Under the pieces are notes generated by a model. The model was not told where the DNA came from and made no database searches. It worked only from the letters and a program-made list of their open reading frames with translations. 64,000 nucleotides of DNA from UBA4877 sp002399345. Lineage in GTDB: Bacteria; Bacillota; Thermoanaerobacteria; Thermoanaerobacterales; UBA4877. The stretch lies in assembly GCA_036752905.1 (NCBI GenBank), contig DAIORT010000004.1:52911-116910 (forward strand), given 5' to 3'. The translations under genes and the position numbers were made by a program. Position 1 is the stretch's first letter. Each line of letters opens with the position of its first letter. This document shows positions 44,413-53,592 of the stretch, one piece after another.

Positions 44413-45734
44413 GGATGGTAGATCTTATTAAAAAAAAGAGAGACGGGAAGGCTTTTGATAAGAATGAAATTGAATATTTCATTCATGGGTATACAAACGA
44501 TGATATTCCGGATTATCAAATGTCTGCTCTTATTATGGCCATATATTTTTCCGGGATGAGTGACAGGGAGACAACCGATCTCACCATTGCTATGGCTAGA
44601 TCAGGTGAAACAGCAGATCTTTCCGCTATTAAGGGTATTAAGGTAGATAAACACAGCACCGGGGGTGTTGCCGATACCACGACGCTGGTACTGGCTCCTT
44701 TAGTGGCGGCATGCGGTGCACCTGTAGCTAAAATGTCGGGAAGGGGGTTGGGCCATACCGGCGGGACACTGGACAAGCTAGAATCGATACCCAATATGAA
44801 TGTATCTCTCTCTATGGATGAGTTTATTGATAACGTGAACAAAGTCGGCCTGGCCGTTATAGGACAGACGGGAGATCTGGCGCCTGCTGATAAAAAGCTG
44901 TATTCGTTAAGGGATGTTACGGCGACGGTTGATATTATACCTCTTATAGCCAGCTCTATAATGAGCAAAAAACTAGCGGGAGGTGCGGATGCCATCGTAT
45001 TGGATGTGAAGTTCGGGGAAGGTGCTTTTATGAAAAATTACGATGACGCCATAAAGTTAGCTAAGATTATGGTTAATATAGGGGAAAATGCAGGAAAGAA
45101 AACCGTAGCAGCTATTACGGATATGAACCAGCCGCTGGGCCTGGCCATAGGTAATTCGCTGGAGGTCATAGAGGCCTGTGAGACACTTAAGGGCCGTGGA
45201 TGCAGGGATTTGCTTGATGTTTGCTTATTTCTCGGTAGCAACATGCTAGAGCTTTCCGGCATGGCCAAAACCAGGAAAGAGGCTGCTACAATGCTGGAGG
45301 ATGCACTTAAGTCAGGCGAAGGTCTTGATAAGTTTAAAGAGATGGTTACATCACAGGGAGGCAACTGCGCGGCTTTGGATGATTATTCGCTTTTACCCCA
45401 GGCAAAGATTAAACATGAGATCAAGGCCGGCAGTGATTCGTATTTAGCGTCAATTAAAGCGGAAGAGCTGGGATTATGTGCCATGCGCCTGGGTGCGGGA
45501 CGGGCTACCAAAGATGATATTATTGATTTGTCCGTCGGAATTATGCTCAATAAGAAGGTAGGGGATTTTGTCCATAAAGACGAGGTTATAGCTACAGTAT
45601 ATGCCAATGATGAGAAAAAATTAGACATGGTTTTGCCTGATATTACAGAAGCGATTGAGACTTCGAAGGAACGTATAGAAAGACCTAAGCTTATTTATTC
45701 ATTGGTCACAAAAGACGGAATACAACAATATTAA
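44409..45734 (+). CDS. pdp: Pyrimidine-nucleoside phosphorylase
   Basis: 441 residues. Splits uridine or (deoxy)thymidine with phosphate to the base and (deoxy)ribose 1-phosphate. KHSTGGVADTTTLVLAPLVA is the phosphate-binding signature, followed by KMSGRGLGHTGGTLDKLESI; the C-terminal barrel-sandwich domain is present (LNKKVGDFVHKDEVIATVYA). The start MRMVDLIKKKRDGK matches Bacillus Pdp. deoC follows after 13 bases. Confidence 0.95.
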   Translation: MRMVDLIKKKRDGKAFDKNEIEYFIHGYTNDDIPDYQMSALIMAIYFSGMSDRETTDLTIAMARSGETADLSAIKGIKVDKHSTGGVADTTTLVLAPLVAACGAPVAKMSGRGLGHTGGTLDKLESIPNMNVSLSMDEFIDNVNKVGLAVIGQTGDLAPADKKLYSLRDVTATVDIIPLIASSIMSKKLAGGADAIVLDVKFGEGAFMKNYDDAIKLAKIMVNIGENAGKKTVAAITDMNQPLGLAIGNSLEVIEACETLKGRGCRDLLDVCLFLGSNMLELSGMAKTRKEAATMLEDALKSGEGLDKFKEMVTSQGGNCAALDDYSLLPQAKIKHEIKAGSDSYLASIKAEELGLCAMRLGAGRATKDDIIDLSVGIMLNKKVGDFVHKDEVIATVYANDEKKLDMVLPDITEAIETSKERIERPKLIYSLVTKDGIQQY

Positions 45735-45747
45735 GAGGTGTTATAAT

Positions 45748-46419
45748 ATGGAGATTACCAAAGAAGAACTGTCATCCATGATTGATCACACTTTACTGAA
45801 ACCGGAAGCAAAAGAAGAAGAAATAAAAAAGCTTTGTGATGAGGCGGCAAAGTATAATTTTCATTCGGTTTGTGTAAATCCATCCTATGTAGGCCTGGCC
45901 GGGGAAGTTTTAAAGGATACCTCAGTCAAAGTATGTACTGTGATCGGCTTCCCGCTGGGAGCTACAACTACCGCTGCCAAAGAGAAGGAGGCGCGGGAGG
46001 CTTTATCCTGCGGAGCCGATGAGTTGGATATGGTGATTAATATTGGAAGATTAAAGAGCGGTAACTATGAATATGTTTTTAAAGATATAAAGGGTGTAGT
46101 CGATGCATCAAAGGGCAAGAAGCCGAATATTATTGTAAAGGTGATACTTGAAGCCTGCCTCTTAAGTGATGAAGAGAAGAAAAGAGCCTGTGACATTGCG
46201 GTTAAGGCAGGGGCGGATTTTGTTAAAACAAGTACGGGATTTTCTACAAGCGGTGCTAAAGTAAAGGATGTACGGCTTATGAGAGCTGAGGTAGGACCTG
46301 ATATTGGTGTCAAAGCCGCCGGCGGAATAAGAGATATAAAAACAGCCATGGAAATGATTGAGGCCGGAGCAAACAGAATAGGTACAAGTTCTGGTATAAA
46401 GTTGATGGATGAGTTATAA
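45748..46419 (+). CDS. deoC: Deoxyribose-phosphate aldolase
   Basis: 223 residues, normal length. Splits 2-deoxyribose 5-phosphate into acetaldehyde and glyceraldehyde 3-phosphate, feeding the glycolytic operon 1.6 kb downstream. The Schiff-base lysine lies in GADFVKTSTGFSTSGA; DELDMVINIGRLKSGNY and IKVILEACLL-type strand (IIVKVILEACLL) are conserved. AAGAGGTG precedes ATG. It ends the cluster at a hairpin. Confidence 0.95.
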   Translation: MEITKEELSSMIDHTLLKPEAKEEEIKKLCDEAAKYNFHSVCVNPSYVGLAGEVLKDTSVKVCTVIGFPLGATTTAAKEKEAREALSCGADELDMVINIGRLKSGNYEYVFKDIKGVVDASKGKKPNIIVKVILEACLLSDEEKKRACDIAVKAGADFVKTSTGFSTSGAKVKDVRLMRAEVGPDIGVKAAGGIRDIKTAMEMIEAGANRIGTSSGIKLMDEL

Positions 46420-46452
46420 TAATGATAGGGTATATCTACTCTATCATTATTA
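46417..46452 (+). terminator. Hairpin after deoC
   Basis: 12-bp stem TAATAATGATAG / CTATCATTATTA (46417-46428 with 46441-46452), starting in the stop codon. AT-rich and without a T run, so its efficiency is uncertain. Confidence 0.6.
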
Positions 46453-46528
46453 GATAAGAACTTTATATTATTTACTGAGAATATATTAAACTGTAAATTC
46501 TGTAAATTGATTAAGGGGGTTAGGGTAT

Positions 46529-47872
46529 ATGGCCTTGGATTTAAATTTAACATTAAATCAGACACAAAAATTGACTATGACCCCTGAACTGAAACAGGCT
46601 TTAAATATTTTGCAGCTTAATGTTATAGACTTAAGTCAATATTTAGATGAACAGCTTGAATTAAACCCAGTGCTTGAAACTTCTGAGTCTGAAGTATCAA
46701 ATATCGTAGAATGGAATAATTATATTAATCGGAACAAATCGGAGGATAGCGAATATAACGATGATAATGAGGACTATTCTCTTGAAAGTTATGTTCCTAC
46801 ACGGACCTCTTTGAGGGAGCATTTGTTATTTCAATTGCATGTTATGCCTATTAACATGAGCATAAGAAAAGTTTGTAAATATATAATCGATAGTATGAAT
46901 GCAAACGGTTACCTAACTGCCTCTTTAGGGGAGCTTGCTAAAAATACTAATGAAAGTATTCATACCGTCGAGAAGGCACTGGAGATAGTACAGGGATTTG
47001 ATCCCCCAGGAGTAGGTGCCCGGGATCTGAAAGAATGTCTTCTTTTACAACTTGAGGCAAAGGATATTTTAGATGAAGATTTTAAAAACCTGGTTAAGTT
47101 ATATCTTAGCGATGTGGCTGAGAATAAACTTACCCAAATAGCTCGTAAAATGGACATTGATGTAATGAATGTCCAGCACATGATTGACATTTTAAAGACC
47201 TTGAATCCGCGGCCGGGCTGTAATTTCTCCGATTATAACGACATGCGGTATGTAGTGCCGGATGCATTTGTGAGAAGGTACGGTGATAATTTTGAAATTA
47301 TTATTAACGACGGTGATATACCGCGGCTTGGTATAAGTAAATTTTATAGTCAGCTGTTGCATAGTCCGGGCAGAAGTACGGAAGAGTTTAAATACCTGGA
47401 TAAAAAATTTCACTCGGCTTTTTGGCTTATCAAAAATATAGAGCAGAGAAAGAGTACTCTCTATAATGTAGTTAAGGCTATTGTCGAGTATCAAATTAAC
47501 TTCTTTGATATTGGTGTTGACGGATTAAAGCCGCTTACCTTAAAGCAGATAGCCGAAGTATGCAAAATTCATGAATCTACAGTCAGCAGAGCTACAAATG
47601 GTAAATATATAGATACACCTAAGGGAATATATGAACTTAAGTTTTTCTTTACGAACGGTGTGGCAAATGATGACGGAGTCGTTTCTTCAAAATCGATTAA
47701 GAATATGATATCAGGTTTTATAGCCAACGAGAATACGCATGCACCCTTGAGTGATTTAAAAATTACTGAAATGTTAAAGCGTTACGGTGTGTGTATATCA
47801 CGGCGTACCGTTGCTAAATATCGGGATGAGCAAGGAATTCCGTCCTCAAATAGAAGGAAAAGGTTTGATTAA
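46529..47872 (+). CDS. rpoN: RNA polymerase sigma-54 factor
   Basis: 447 residues. The N-terminal activator-interaction region (LNQTQKLTMTPELKQALNIL) is followed by an acidic linker, the core-binding domain (FDPPGVGARDLKECLLLQLE) and an HTH (LKQIAEVCKIHESTVSRAT). The RpoN box SRRTVAKYRDEQGIP-SSNRRKR lies at the C-terminus and reads -24 elements. It directs RNA polymerase to -24/-12 promoters such as that at 5482. GGGGGTTAGGG lies just before ATG. Confidence 0.95.
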   Translation: MALDLNLTLNQTQKLTMTPELKQALNILQLNVIDLSQYLDEQLELNPVLETSESEVSNIVEWNNYINRNKSEDSEYNDDNEDYSLESYVPTRTSLREHLLFQLHVMPINMSIRKVCKYIIDSMNANGYLTASLGELAKNTNESIHTVEKALEIVQGFDPPGVGARDLKECLLLQLEAKDILDEDFKNLVKLYLSDVAENKLTQIARKMDIDVMNVQHMIDILKTLNPRPGCNFSDYNDMRYVVPDAFVRRYGDNFEIIINDGDIPRLGISKFYSQLLHSPGRSTEEFKYLDKKFHSAFWLIKNIEQRKSTLYNVVKAIVEYQINFFDIGVDGLKPLTLKQIAEVCKIHESTVSRATNGKYIDTPKGIYELKFFFTNGVANDDGVVSSKSIKNMISGFIANENTHAPLSDLKITEMLKRYGVCISRRTVAKYRDEQGIPSSNRRKRFD

Positions 47873-47939
47873 TAATTTATGGTATTGTGTTAACCTTTAT
47901 CTTGGTATAAAATAAAGATGTAAGTTTTTTTATAATATG

Positions 47940-47965
47940 AGGGACATTTTACGTCTACGGGGGAC
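47940..47965. promoter_or_regulatory. CggR operator
   Basis: The bases fit AGGGAC-N6-CGTC-N4-GGGGAC, matching 13 of 16 specified positions in the first three blocks of the Bacillus CggR operator as I recall it (CGGGAC-N6-TGTC-N4-CGGGAC-N6-TGTC). The fourth block is not conserved. It lies just before cggR, downstream of a likely extended -10 TGGTATAAA (47903-47911), so bound CggR would block elongation. Confidence 0.72.
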
Positions 47966-47969
47966 AAAT

Positions 47970-49001
47970 ATGAATTACCTTGTTGAAATGGAAAAAAAGA
48001 TTTTGCCGGAACTCGTTGAAGTTGTAGAAAAAAGATATAATATACTTTATTCTATTTTCTATAATCAACCCGTGGGTAGAAGAATGTTAAGTTCAATAAC
48101 AAGTATGACTGAGAGAGTAATAAGGGATGAAGTAGATGTACTGCGTACCCAGAGATTGATTTCAACCTCCGCTACGGGTATGAGGGTGACCAAAGAGGGC
48201 GAAGAAGTACTGGAATCCCTTAGGGATTTTATTCATGATCTTAAAGGTCTGCCCGAGCTGGAAAAGTTTTTACAAAATAAACTTGGCATAGGCAATATAG
48301 TCATTGTACCCGGTGATGTGGACAAAAACCGTTTATTGTTAGATGAAATGGGTAAGAGAGCATCATCCATCTTAAGTGACCTGTTACATGATAACCTGAT
48401 TCTTGCCGTTGCAGGAGGATCTACGATTGCGGCTATGTCTAAGGTTTTTGCAGTTGATAAGCAATATAATAATTTGACTGTGGTACCGGCTAGAGGAGGA
48501 TTGGGCAGAGAGGTAGAGTTCCAGGCAAATACGATTACCGCTGTTCTCAGCAAAAAATTGAATGCTAATTATCAGTTTCTTAATATTCCTGATGACATAA
48601 GTACCATATCACTAAATGCTTTATTAAAAGAAAAAGGTATTAAAAAAGTCATTGATCTCGTTAAAAGTGCCGATATCCTTATATACGGGATAGGAAGGGC
48701 GGATATTATGGCGGCTCGCCGGCATTTGGACAAGGGAACAATGGAACATCTTGAAAATATCGGTGCGGTGGCGGAAACAATGGGGTATTATTTAAATATA
48801 GATGGAGAAATAGTATATACGACGGGTACCATAAGTCTTAACATGGATGAACTTAAAGATATGAGGCATAAACTTGCTATATCCGGCGGTACTTCCAAAG
48901 GAGAGGCGATATTGTCATCCTGCAGGGCAGTGCATCCTGAAAACCTGGTTATTGATGAGGGAGCAGCACTAAAAATGATTAAGCTAATTAAATCACTATA
49001 A
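47970..49001 (+). CDS. cggR: Central glycolytic genes regulator
   Basis: 343 residues, SorC/DeoR family. The N-terminal HTH (MLSSITSMTERVIRDEVDVL, LISTSATGMRVTKEGEEVLE) is followed by a sugar-phosphate-binding domain (IGNIVIVPGD, LAVAGGSTIAAMSK, PARGGLGREVEFQANTI). In Bacillus it represses gapA-pgk-tpi-pgm-eno and is released by fructose 1,6-bisphosphate. It heads the same operon here. ATG 47970 has GGGGGAC upstream, so its binding site and the operator overlap. Confidence 0.93.
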   Translation: MNYLVEMEKKILPELVEVVEKRYNILYSIFYNQPVGRRMLSSITSMTERVIRDEVDVLRTQRLISTSATGMRVTKEGEEVLESLRDFIHDLKGLPELEKFLQNKLGIGNIVIVPGDVDKNRLLLDEMGKRASSILSDLLHDNLILAVAGGSTIAAMSKVFAVDKQYNNLTVVPARGGLGREVEFQANTITAVLSKKLNANYQFLNIPDDISTISLNALLKEKGIKKVIDLVKSADILIYGIGRADIMAARRHLDKGTMEHLENIGAVAETMGYYLNIDGEIVYTTGTISLNMDELKDMRHKLAISGGTSKGEAILSSCRAVHPENLVIDEGAALKMIKLIKSL

Positions 49002-49043
49002 TTGGTGATAATTAATAATAAAATCTATAAGGAGGTTTTAAAG

Positions 49044-50060
49044 ATGGCATTAGTAAAAGTTGGTATAAATGGTTTTGGGAGAATTGGTAGGAATGTATTC
49101 AGGGCTGCCTGTGATAAGAATTTGAAGGACATGGAGATTGTTGCTGTAAATGATTTGACAGATCCTGCAACACTGGCATATCTATTAAAACATGACTCTA
49201 CATTCGGTACTTTCAAAAGTGAGGTTTCTTATACCGATGATTCCATCATTGTTGATGGTAAGAAGGTAAAGGTATTTAAAGAAACGGATCCTTCAAAACT
49301 TCCATGGAAAGAACTCGGCGTGGACATAGTGATAGAATCAACAGGCAGATTTACATCTAAGGATGGAGCCAACAAACATATAGAAGCAGGCGCTAAAAAA
49401 GTAATAATAACAGCCCCGGCTAAAAATGAGGATATTACAGTAGTTATGGGTGTCAATGAGGACAAATATGATCCGAAAAAACACAACATCATATCCAATG
49501 CATCATGCACTACCAACTGTCTTGCTCCGGTGGCGAAGGTCATCGATGAGAAATTTGGTATAAAGAGAGGCCTAATGACTACGGTTCACTCGTATACCAA
49601 TGACCAGAGGATACTTGATCTTCCGCATAAGGATCTAAGGAGAGCGCGGGCTGCAGCTTTAAATATCATTCCGACTACAACCGGTGCAGCTAAAGCCGTG
49701 GCTTTAGTTCTTCCACAGCTAAAGGGTAAGCTCAGCGGTATGGCACTCAGGGTGCCGACACCTGATGTTTCAATTACGGATTTAGTCGCTGATCTTGATA
49801 AAAACGCTACGGTAGAAGAGGTAAATAAGGCGCTTAAGGATTCAGCTGAAGGTGAACTTAAGGGTATAATGGATTATACCGAAGAGCCTGTTGTTTCGAT
49901 GGACTTCAAGGGCGACTGCCATTCTTCTATAGTTGATGCATTATCTACCATGGTTATTGACAATAATATGGTTAAAGTTGTCGCATGGTATGATAATGAG
50001 TGGGCTTATTCAAACCGTGTTGTTGATCTGGCGGTTTATGTTGCTAATAAAGGGTTTTAA
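49044..50060 (+). CDS. gap: Glyceraldehyde-3-phosphate dehydrogenase
   Basis: 338 residues. Rossmann motif INGFGRIGR at the start; Asp in VAVNDLTD marks NAD+ preference. The catalytic cysteine lies in SNASCTTNCLAPVAKV and its histidine in TTVHSYTNDQ. Oxidises glyceraldehyde 3-phosphate to 1,3-bisphosphoglycerate. ATG 49044 with AAGGAGG nine bases upstream; an in-frame TTG at 49002 directly after cggR is rejected. pgk follows after 46 bases. Confidence 0.97.
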   Translation: MALVKVGINGFGRIGRNVFRAACDKNLKDMEIVAVNDLTDPATLAYLLKHDSTFGTFKSEVSYTDDSIIVDGKKVKVFKETDPSKLPWKELGVDIVIESTGRFTSKDGANKHIEAGAKKVIITAPAKNEDITVVMGVNEDKYDPKKHNIISNASCTTNCLAPVAKVIDEKFGIKRGLMTTVHSYTNDQRILDLPHKDLRRARAAALNIIPTTTGAAKAVALVLPQLKGKLSGMALRVPTPDVSITDLVADLDKNATVEEVNKALKDSAEGELKGIMDYTEEPVVSMDFKGDCHSSIVDALSTMVIDNNMVKVVAWYDNEWAYSNRVVDLAVYVANKGF

Positions 50061-50106
50061 TCTTACGGGCAGGATGTACTCCCTGCCCTAAGAAGGAGTG
50101 GTATAA

Positions 50107-51291
50107 TTGGCTAAAAAAACAGTCAAAGATGTGGACGTGACGGGAAAGAGAGTTTTTGTACGTGTTGACTTCAATGTGCCGATTGATGAAGAGGGAAATA
50201 TCACCGATGATACGCGTATAAGAGCGGCTATGCCTACCATCGAGTATCTGACAAACAGTAATGCAAAAGTTATATTGGCATCGCATCTGGGAAGGCCTAA
50301 GGGCGAGATTAACTTAAAGTTTAGTTTGCGGCCGGTTGCAGAGAAGCTCTCGCGGCTATCGAACCGTGAGATATTATTTTCTTCAGACTGTATTGGTCCG
50401 GAAGCTGCTGAAAAAGTTAATAAAATGAACGACGGGGACATACTTCTTTTGGAAAATCTGCGGTTTCATAAGGAAGAAGAAGAAAATGATGCTCATTTTG
50501 CGAAGAAATTGGCTTCACTGGCCGATATATATGTAAATGATGCTTTCGGAACGGCACATAGGGCACATGCTTCAACGTCCGGTATAGCTAAATTTTTACC
50601 CGGGGTTGCAGGATTTTTAATGGAAAAGGAAATTACCACAATGGGGAATGCCATTGAAAATCCCGACCGGCCGTTTGCAGCAATATTAGGAGGAGCTAAG
50701 GTTTCGGACAAAATAGGAGTCGTTGAGAATCTCATTAATAAGGTGGATTGTTTACTCATTGGCGGAGGAATGGCGTATACTTTTATCAAAGCTCAAGGTT
50801 ACGAAATAGGTAAATCACTACTTGAGACGAATAAAATAAAGCTGGCAAGAGAATTAATGCAGCAGGCAAATGCAAAAAAAGTCAAGCTTATTCTTCCGGT
50901 GGATACTGTGGCGGCTGACCGGCTAAGTGATGATGCCGAGCATGAGGTCTTAAATATTGAGGAAATGCCTGCCGATAAGATGGGGCTTGACATTGGTCCC
51001 AAGACTGCAGAGCTATTTTCTAAAGAAATAAAAAAAGCAAAAACTGTTGTTTGGAATGGCCCTATGGGTGTTTTTGAGATGGAGCCTTTTGCTACCGGAA
51101 CTCGTAAAATAGCACAGGCTATGAGCGAGTGCAAAGGTAAGACGATAGTAGGTGGAGGCGATTCCGTAGCCGCCATAGAACAGATGGGATTCCGTGACAG
51201 TATGACTCACATATCAACAGGGGGAGGAGCCTCGCTGGAGTTTTTGGAAGGCAAGGAGCTTCCGGGCATAAGTGCTCTTCAAAATAAATAG
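50107..51291 (+). CDS. pgk: Phosphoglycerate kinase
   Basis: 394 residues. RVFVRVDFNVPIDEEGNITD is the N-domain substrate region, and HLGRPKGE, NDAFGTAHRAHAST and GGAKVSDKIGVVENL follow. GPMGVFEMEPFATGT and GGGDSVAAIEQMG form the nucleotide site. Makes ATP from 1,3-bisphosphoglycerate. The start is TTG with AAGGAGTGG upstream; no ATG is available in frame. tpiA follows after 11 bases. Confidence 0.97.
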   Translation: MAKKTVKDVDVTGKRVFVRVDFNVPIDEEGNITDDTRIRAAMPTIEYLTNSNAKVILASHLGRPKGEINLKFSLRPVAEKLSRLSNREILFSSDCIGPEAAEKVNKMNDGDILLLENLRFHKEEEENDAHFAKKLASLADIYVNDAFGTAHRAHASTSGIAKFLPGVAGFLMEKEITTMGNAIENPDRPFAAILGGAKVSDKIGVVENLINKVDCLLIGGGMAYTFIKAQGYEIGKSLLETNKIKLARELMQQANAKKVKLILPVDTVAADRLSDDAEHEVLNIEEMPADKMGLDIGPKTAELFSKEIKKAKTVVWNGPMGVFEMEPFATGTRKIAQAMSECKGKTIVGGGDSVAAIEQMGFRDSMTHISTGGGASLEFLEGKELPGISALQNK

Positions 51292-51302
51292 GTGGTGATA
51301 AA

Positions 51303-52043
51303 ATGAGGAAACCATTGGTGGCCGGTAATTGGAAAATGAATATGGGACCTAGTAAAGCGAATACATTTATAGATGAATTTTTAAAATGCAAGCTGGACGA
51401 TAGCGTAGAGACCGTAATCATACCTCCTTTTGTAGACTTATCCGTGGTTTACAATAAGATAAAGGGTAGCGATATAAAGTTGGGTGCACAGAATATGTGC
51501 TGGGAAGACAGTGGAGCCTATACGGGTGAGATATCCCCACTTATGTTAAAGGAAATCGGAGCAGAGTATGTAATAATTGGTCATTCAGAAAGGCGGAACC
51601 ATTTTAAGGAGGATGACCATATGTTGAATCAAAAGATGAAGGCATGTATAAATCATGGGTTGAAGCCGATTTTATGTGTTGGAGAAACCTTAGAAGAAAA
51701 AGAAAGCGGAAAAACCTTGGACAGGATAGGTAGCGAGCTCACAGAAGATTTAAACGGTGTCAGTGTAAATGAGTTAACTGTAGCCTATGAACCAATATGG
51801 GCTATAGGGACAGGTAAGAATGCTTCACCTGAGGATGCACAGTCTGTGATTAGATATATAAGGGAAAAAGTTGACAAATTGCTTGGGATAGGTAATGATG
51901 TCAGGATATTATACGGCGGAAGCGTAAAGCCGGGTAACATAAAAGGGCTAATGGCAATGGATGATATAGATGGAGCACTGGTTGGTGGTGCCAGCTTAAA
52001 ACCAGATGATTTTTATCACCTTGTTAACTTTAAGGAGATTTAA
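51303..52043 (+). CDS. tpiA: Triose-phosphate isomerase
   Basis: 246 residues. KPLVAGNWKMNMGPSKA holds the substrate lysine; IIGHSERRNHFKEDD holds the catalytic histidine; AYEPIWAIGTGKNASPEDAQ holds the catalytic glutamate and flexible loop, and ILYGGSVKPGN the phosphate loop. Interconverts dihydroxyacetone phosphate and glyceraldehyde 3-phosphate. TAGGTGGTG precedes ATG, and gpmI begins one base after the stop codon. Confidence 0.97.
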   Translation: MRKPLVAGNWKMNMGPSKANTFIDEFLKCKLDDSVETVIIPPFVDLSVVYNKIKGSDIKLGAQNMCWEDSGAYTGEISPLMLKEIGAEYVIIGHSERRNHFKEDDHMLNQKMKACINHGLKPILCVGETLEEKESGKTLDRIGSELTEDLNGVSVNELTVAYEPIWAIGTGKNASPEDAQSVIRYIREKVDKLLGIGNDVRILYGGSVKPGNIKGLMAMDDIDGALVGGASLKPDDFYHLVNFKEI

Positions 52044-52044
52044 A

Positions 52045-53589
52045 ATGACTGAGTTATGTACTTTGATAATTATGGATGGATTTGGTTTTGGTGATGACAA
52101 CAGGTATAATGCTATAAAGAAAGCGGATACCCCTAATCTGGACAGCTGCTTTAAAAGATATCCGAATACGCAGCTACTTTGCTCCGGCCAGGCCGTAGGT
52201 CTTCCGGACGGGCAAATGGGCAATTCTGAGGTTGGGCACATGAATATAGGCGCCGGCAGGGTTGTTTACCAGGACCTTACCAGAATAACGAAGGATATAA
52301 ATGAAGGCGGTTTTTTTAAAAACCCGGTGTTAAAGAATGCAATGGATAATGTAAAGGAAAATAACTCACAGCTACATATAATGGGACTGTTGTCGCCCGG
52401 AGGGGTACATAGTCATAGCGATCACCTATATGCACTGCTTCGTATGGCTAAAGAAAATGGCATCAAAAAAGTATTTATCCATATATTCCTTGATGGGAGA
52501 GATACGCCGCCGAAATCGGCCACAGAATATATAAAAAAGCTTGAGAAAAAAATAATCGAGATAGGTATAGGGGAGATAGCATCCGTTTCGGGCAGATATT
52601 ATGCCATGGACAGAGATAAAAGGTGGGACAGAGTAAAAAAGGCCTATGATGCCGTGGTAATGGGGAAGGGTAGGACAGCCCTCGACCCTTTATCGGCAGT
52701 TAAGTCTTCTTATGATGAGGGCATTAATGATGAATTTGTAGTTCCCACAGTGATTAAGGAACCTGATAAAAAAGTAGCTACCATAGAGGAAAATGACTCC
52801 GTCATATTTTTTAATTTCAGAGCGGACAGGGCCAGGCAACTTTCGCATGCCTTGGCTGATAAAGATTTTATCGGATTTGACAGGGGCAAGGGATATATCC
52901 CGACCTACTTTGTAACCATGACGCAGTATGATGATACTTTAAAAAATGTGCACATTGCTTATCCTCCGGAGGTATATGTTAATACTTTGGGGGAATATGT
53001 GAGTAAACTGGGTTTAAAACAGTTGAGGATAGCTGAAACGGAAAAATATGCCCATGTAACATTTTTTTTCAGTGGCGGTGTGGAGGAACCTTATGAGGGA
53101 GAAGACAGGGTTTTGGTCCCGTCACCTAAGGTTGCAACCTATGATTTGCAGCCGGAAATGAGTGCCTATGATTTAACCGGCAAGGTAATTAATTGTATAA
53201 AAGGTGGAAAATATAATCTTATAGTTTTAAACTATGCTAATTGTGATATGGTTGGTCATACGGGTGAATTCGATGCTGCTAAAAAAGCGGTCGAAACAGT
53301 AGACAAATGTGTGGGCAGTGTGGTTAATGAAGTGCTTCTAGCAGGCGGGAAAGCCATAATTACTGCTGATCACGGTAATGCCGAGAAAATGTGGGATAAA
53401 GCAACTGATGCGCCTCATACCGCTCATACATCTAATCCGGTCCCTTTTATAGTAATTGGAGAAAACAATGTTGAGCTTAAAACAAAAGGGCGGCTTTGTG
53501 ATATAGCTCCTACAATCTTGGATATCTTAGGTAAAAAGATACCTGAAGAAATGACTGGACAGGATCTTATCATTAGAAAGGGGAAATAG
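52045..53589 (+). CDS. gpmI: Phosphoglycerate mutase, 2,3-bisphosphoglycerate-independent
   Basis: 514 residues, alkaline phosphatase superfamily, Mn-dependent. IIMDGFGFGDDNRYNAIKKA gives the first metal site and GQMGNSEVGHMNIGAGRVVY the phosphoserine. SGRYYAMDRDKRWDRVKKAY, NYANCDMVGHTGEFDAAKKA and TADHGNAEKMWD are further landmarks. Converts 3- to 2-phosphoglycerate. AAGGAGATT lies inside the tpiA end, so translation of the two is probably coupled. Confidence 0.97.
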   Translation: MTELCTLIIMDGFGFGDDNRYNAIKKADTPNLDSCFKRYPNTQLLCSGQAVGLPDGQMGNSEVGHMNIGAGRVVYQDLTRITKDINEGGFFKNPVLKNAMDNVKENNSQLHIMGLLSPGGVHSHSDHLYALLRMAKENGIKKVFIHIFLDGRDTPPKSATEYIKKLEKKIIEIGIGEIASVSGRYYAMDRDKRWDRVKKAYDAVVMGKGRTALDPLSAVKSSYDEGINDEFVVPTVIKEPDKKVATIEENDSVIFFNFRADRARQLSHALADKDFIGFDRGKGYIPTYFVTMTQYDDTLKNVHIAYPPEVYVNTLGEYVSKLGLKQLRIAETEKYAHVTFFFSGGVEEPYEGEDRVLVPSPKVATYDLQPEMSAYDLTGKVINCIKGGKYNLIVLNYANCDMVGHTGEFDAAKKAVETVDKCVGSVVNEVLLAGGKAIITADHGNAEKMWDKATDAPHTAHTSNPVPFIVIGENNVELKTKGRLCDIAPTILDILGKKIPEEMTGQDLIIRKGK

Positions 53590-53592
53590 AGT

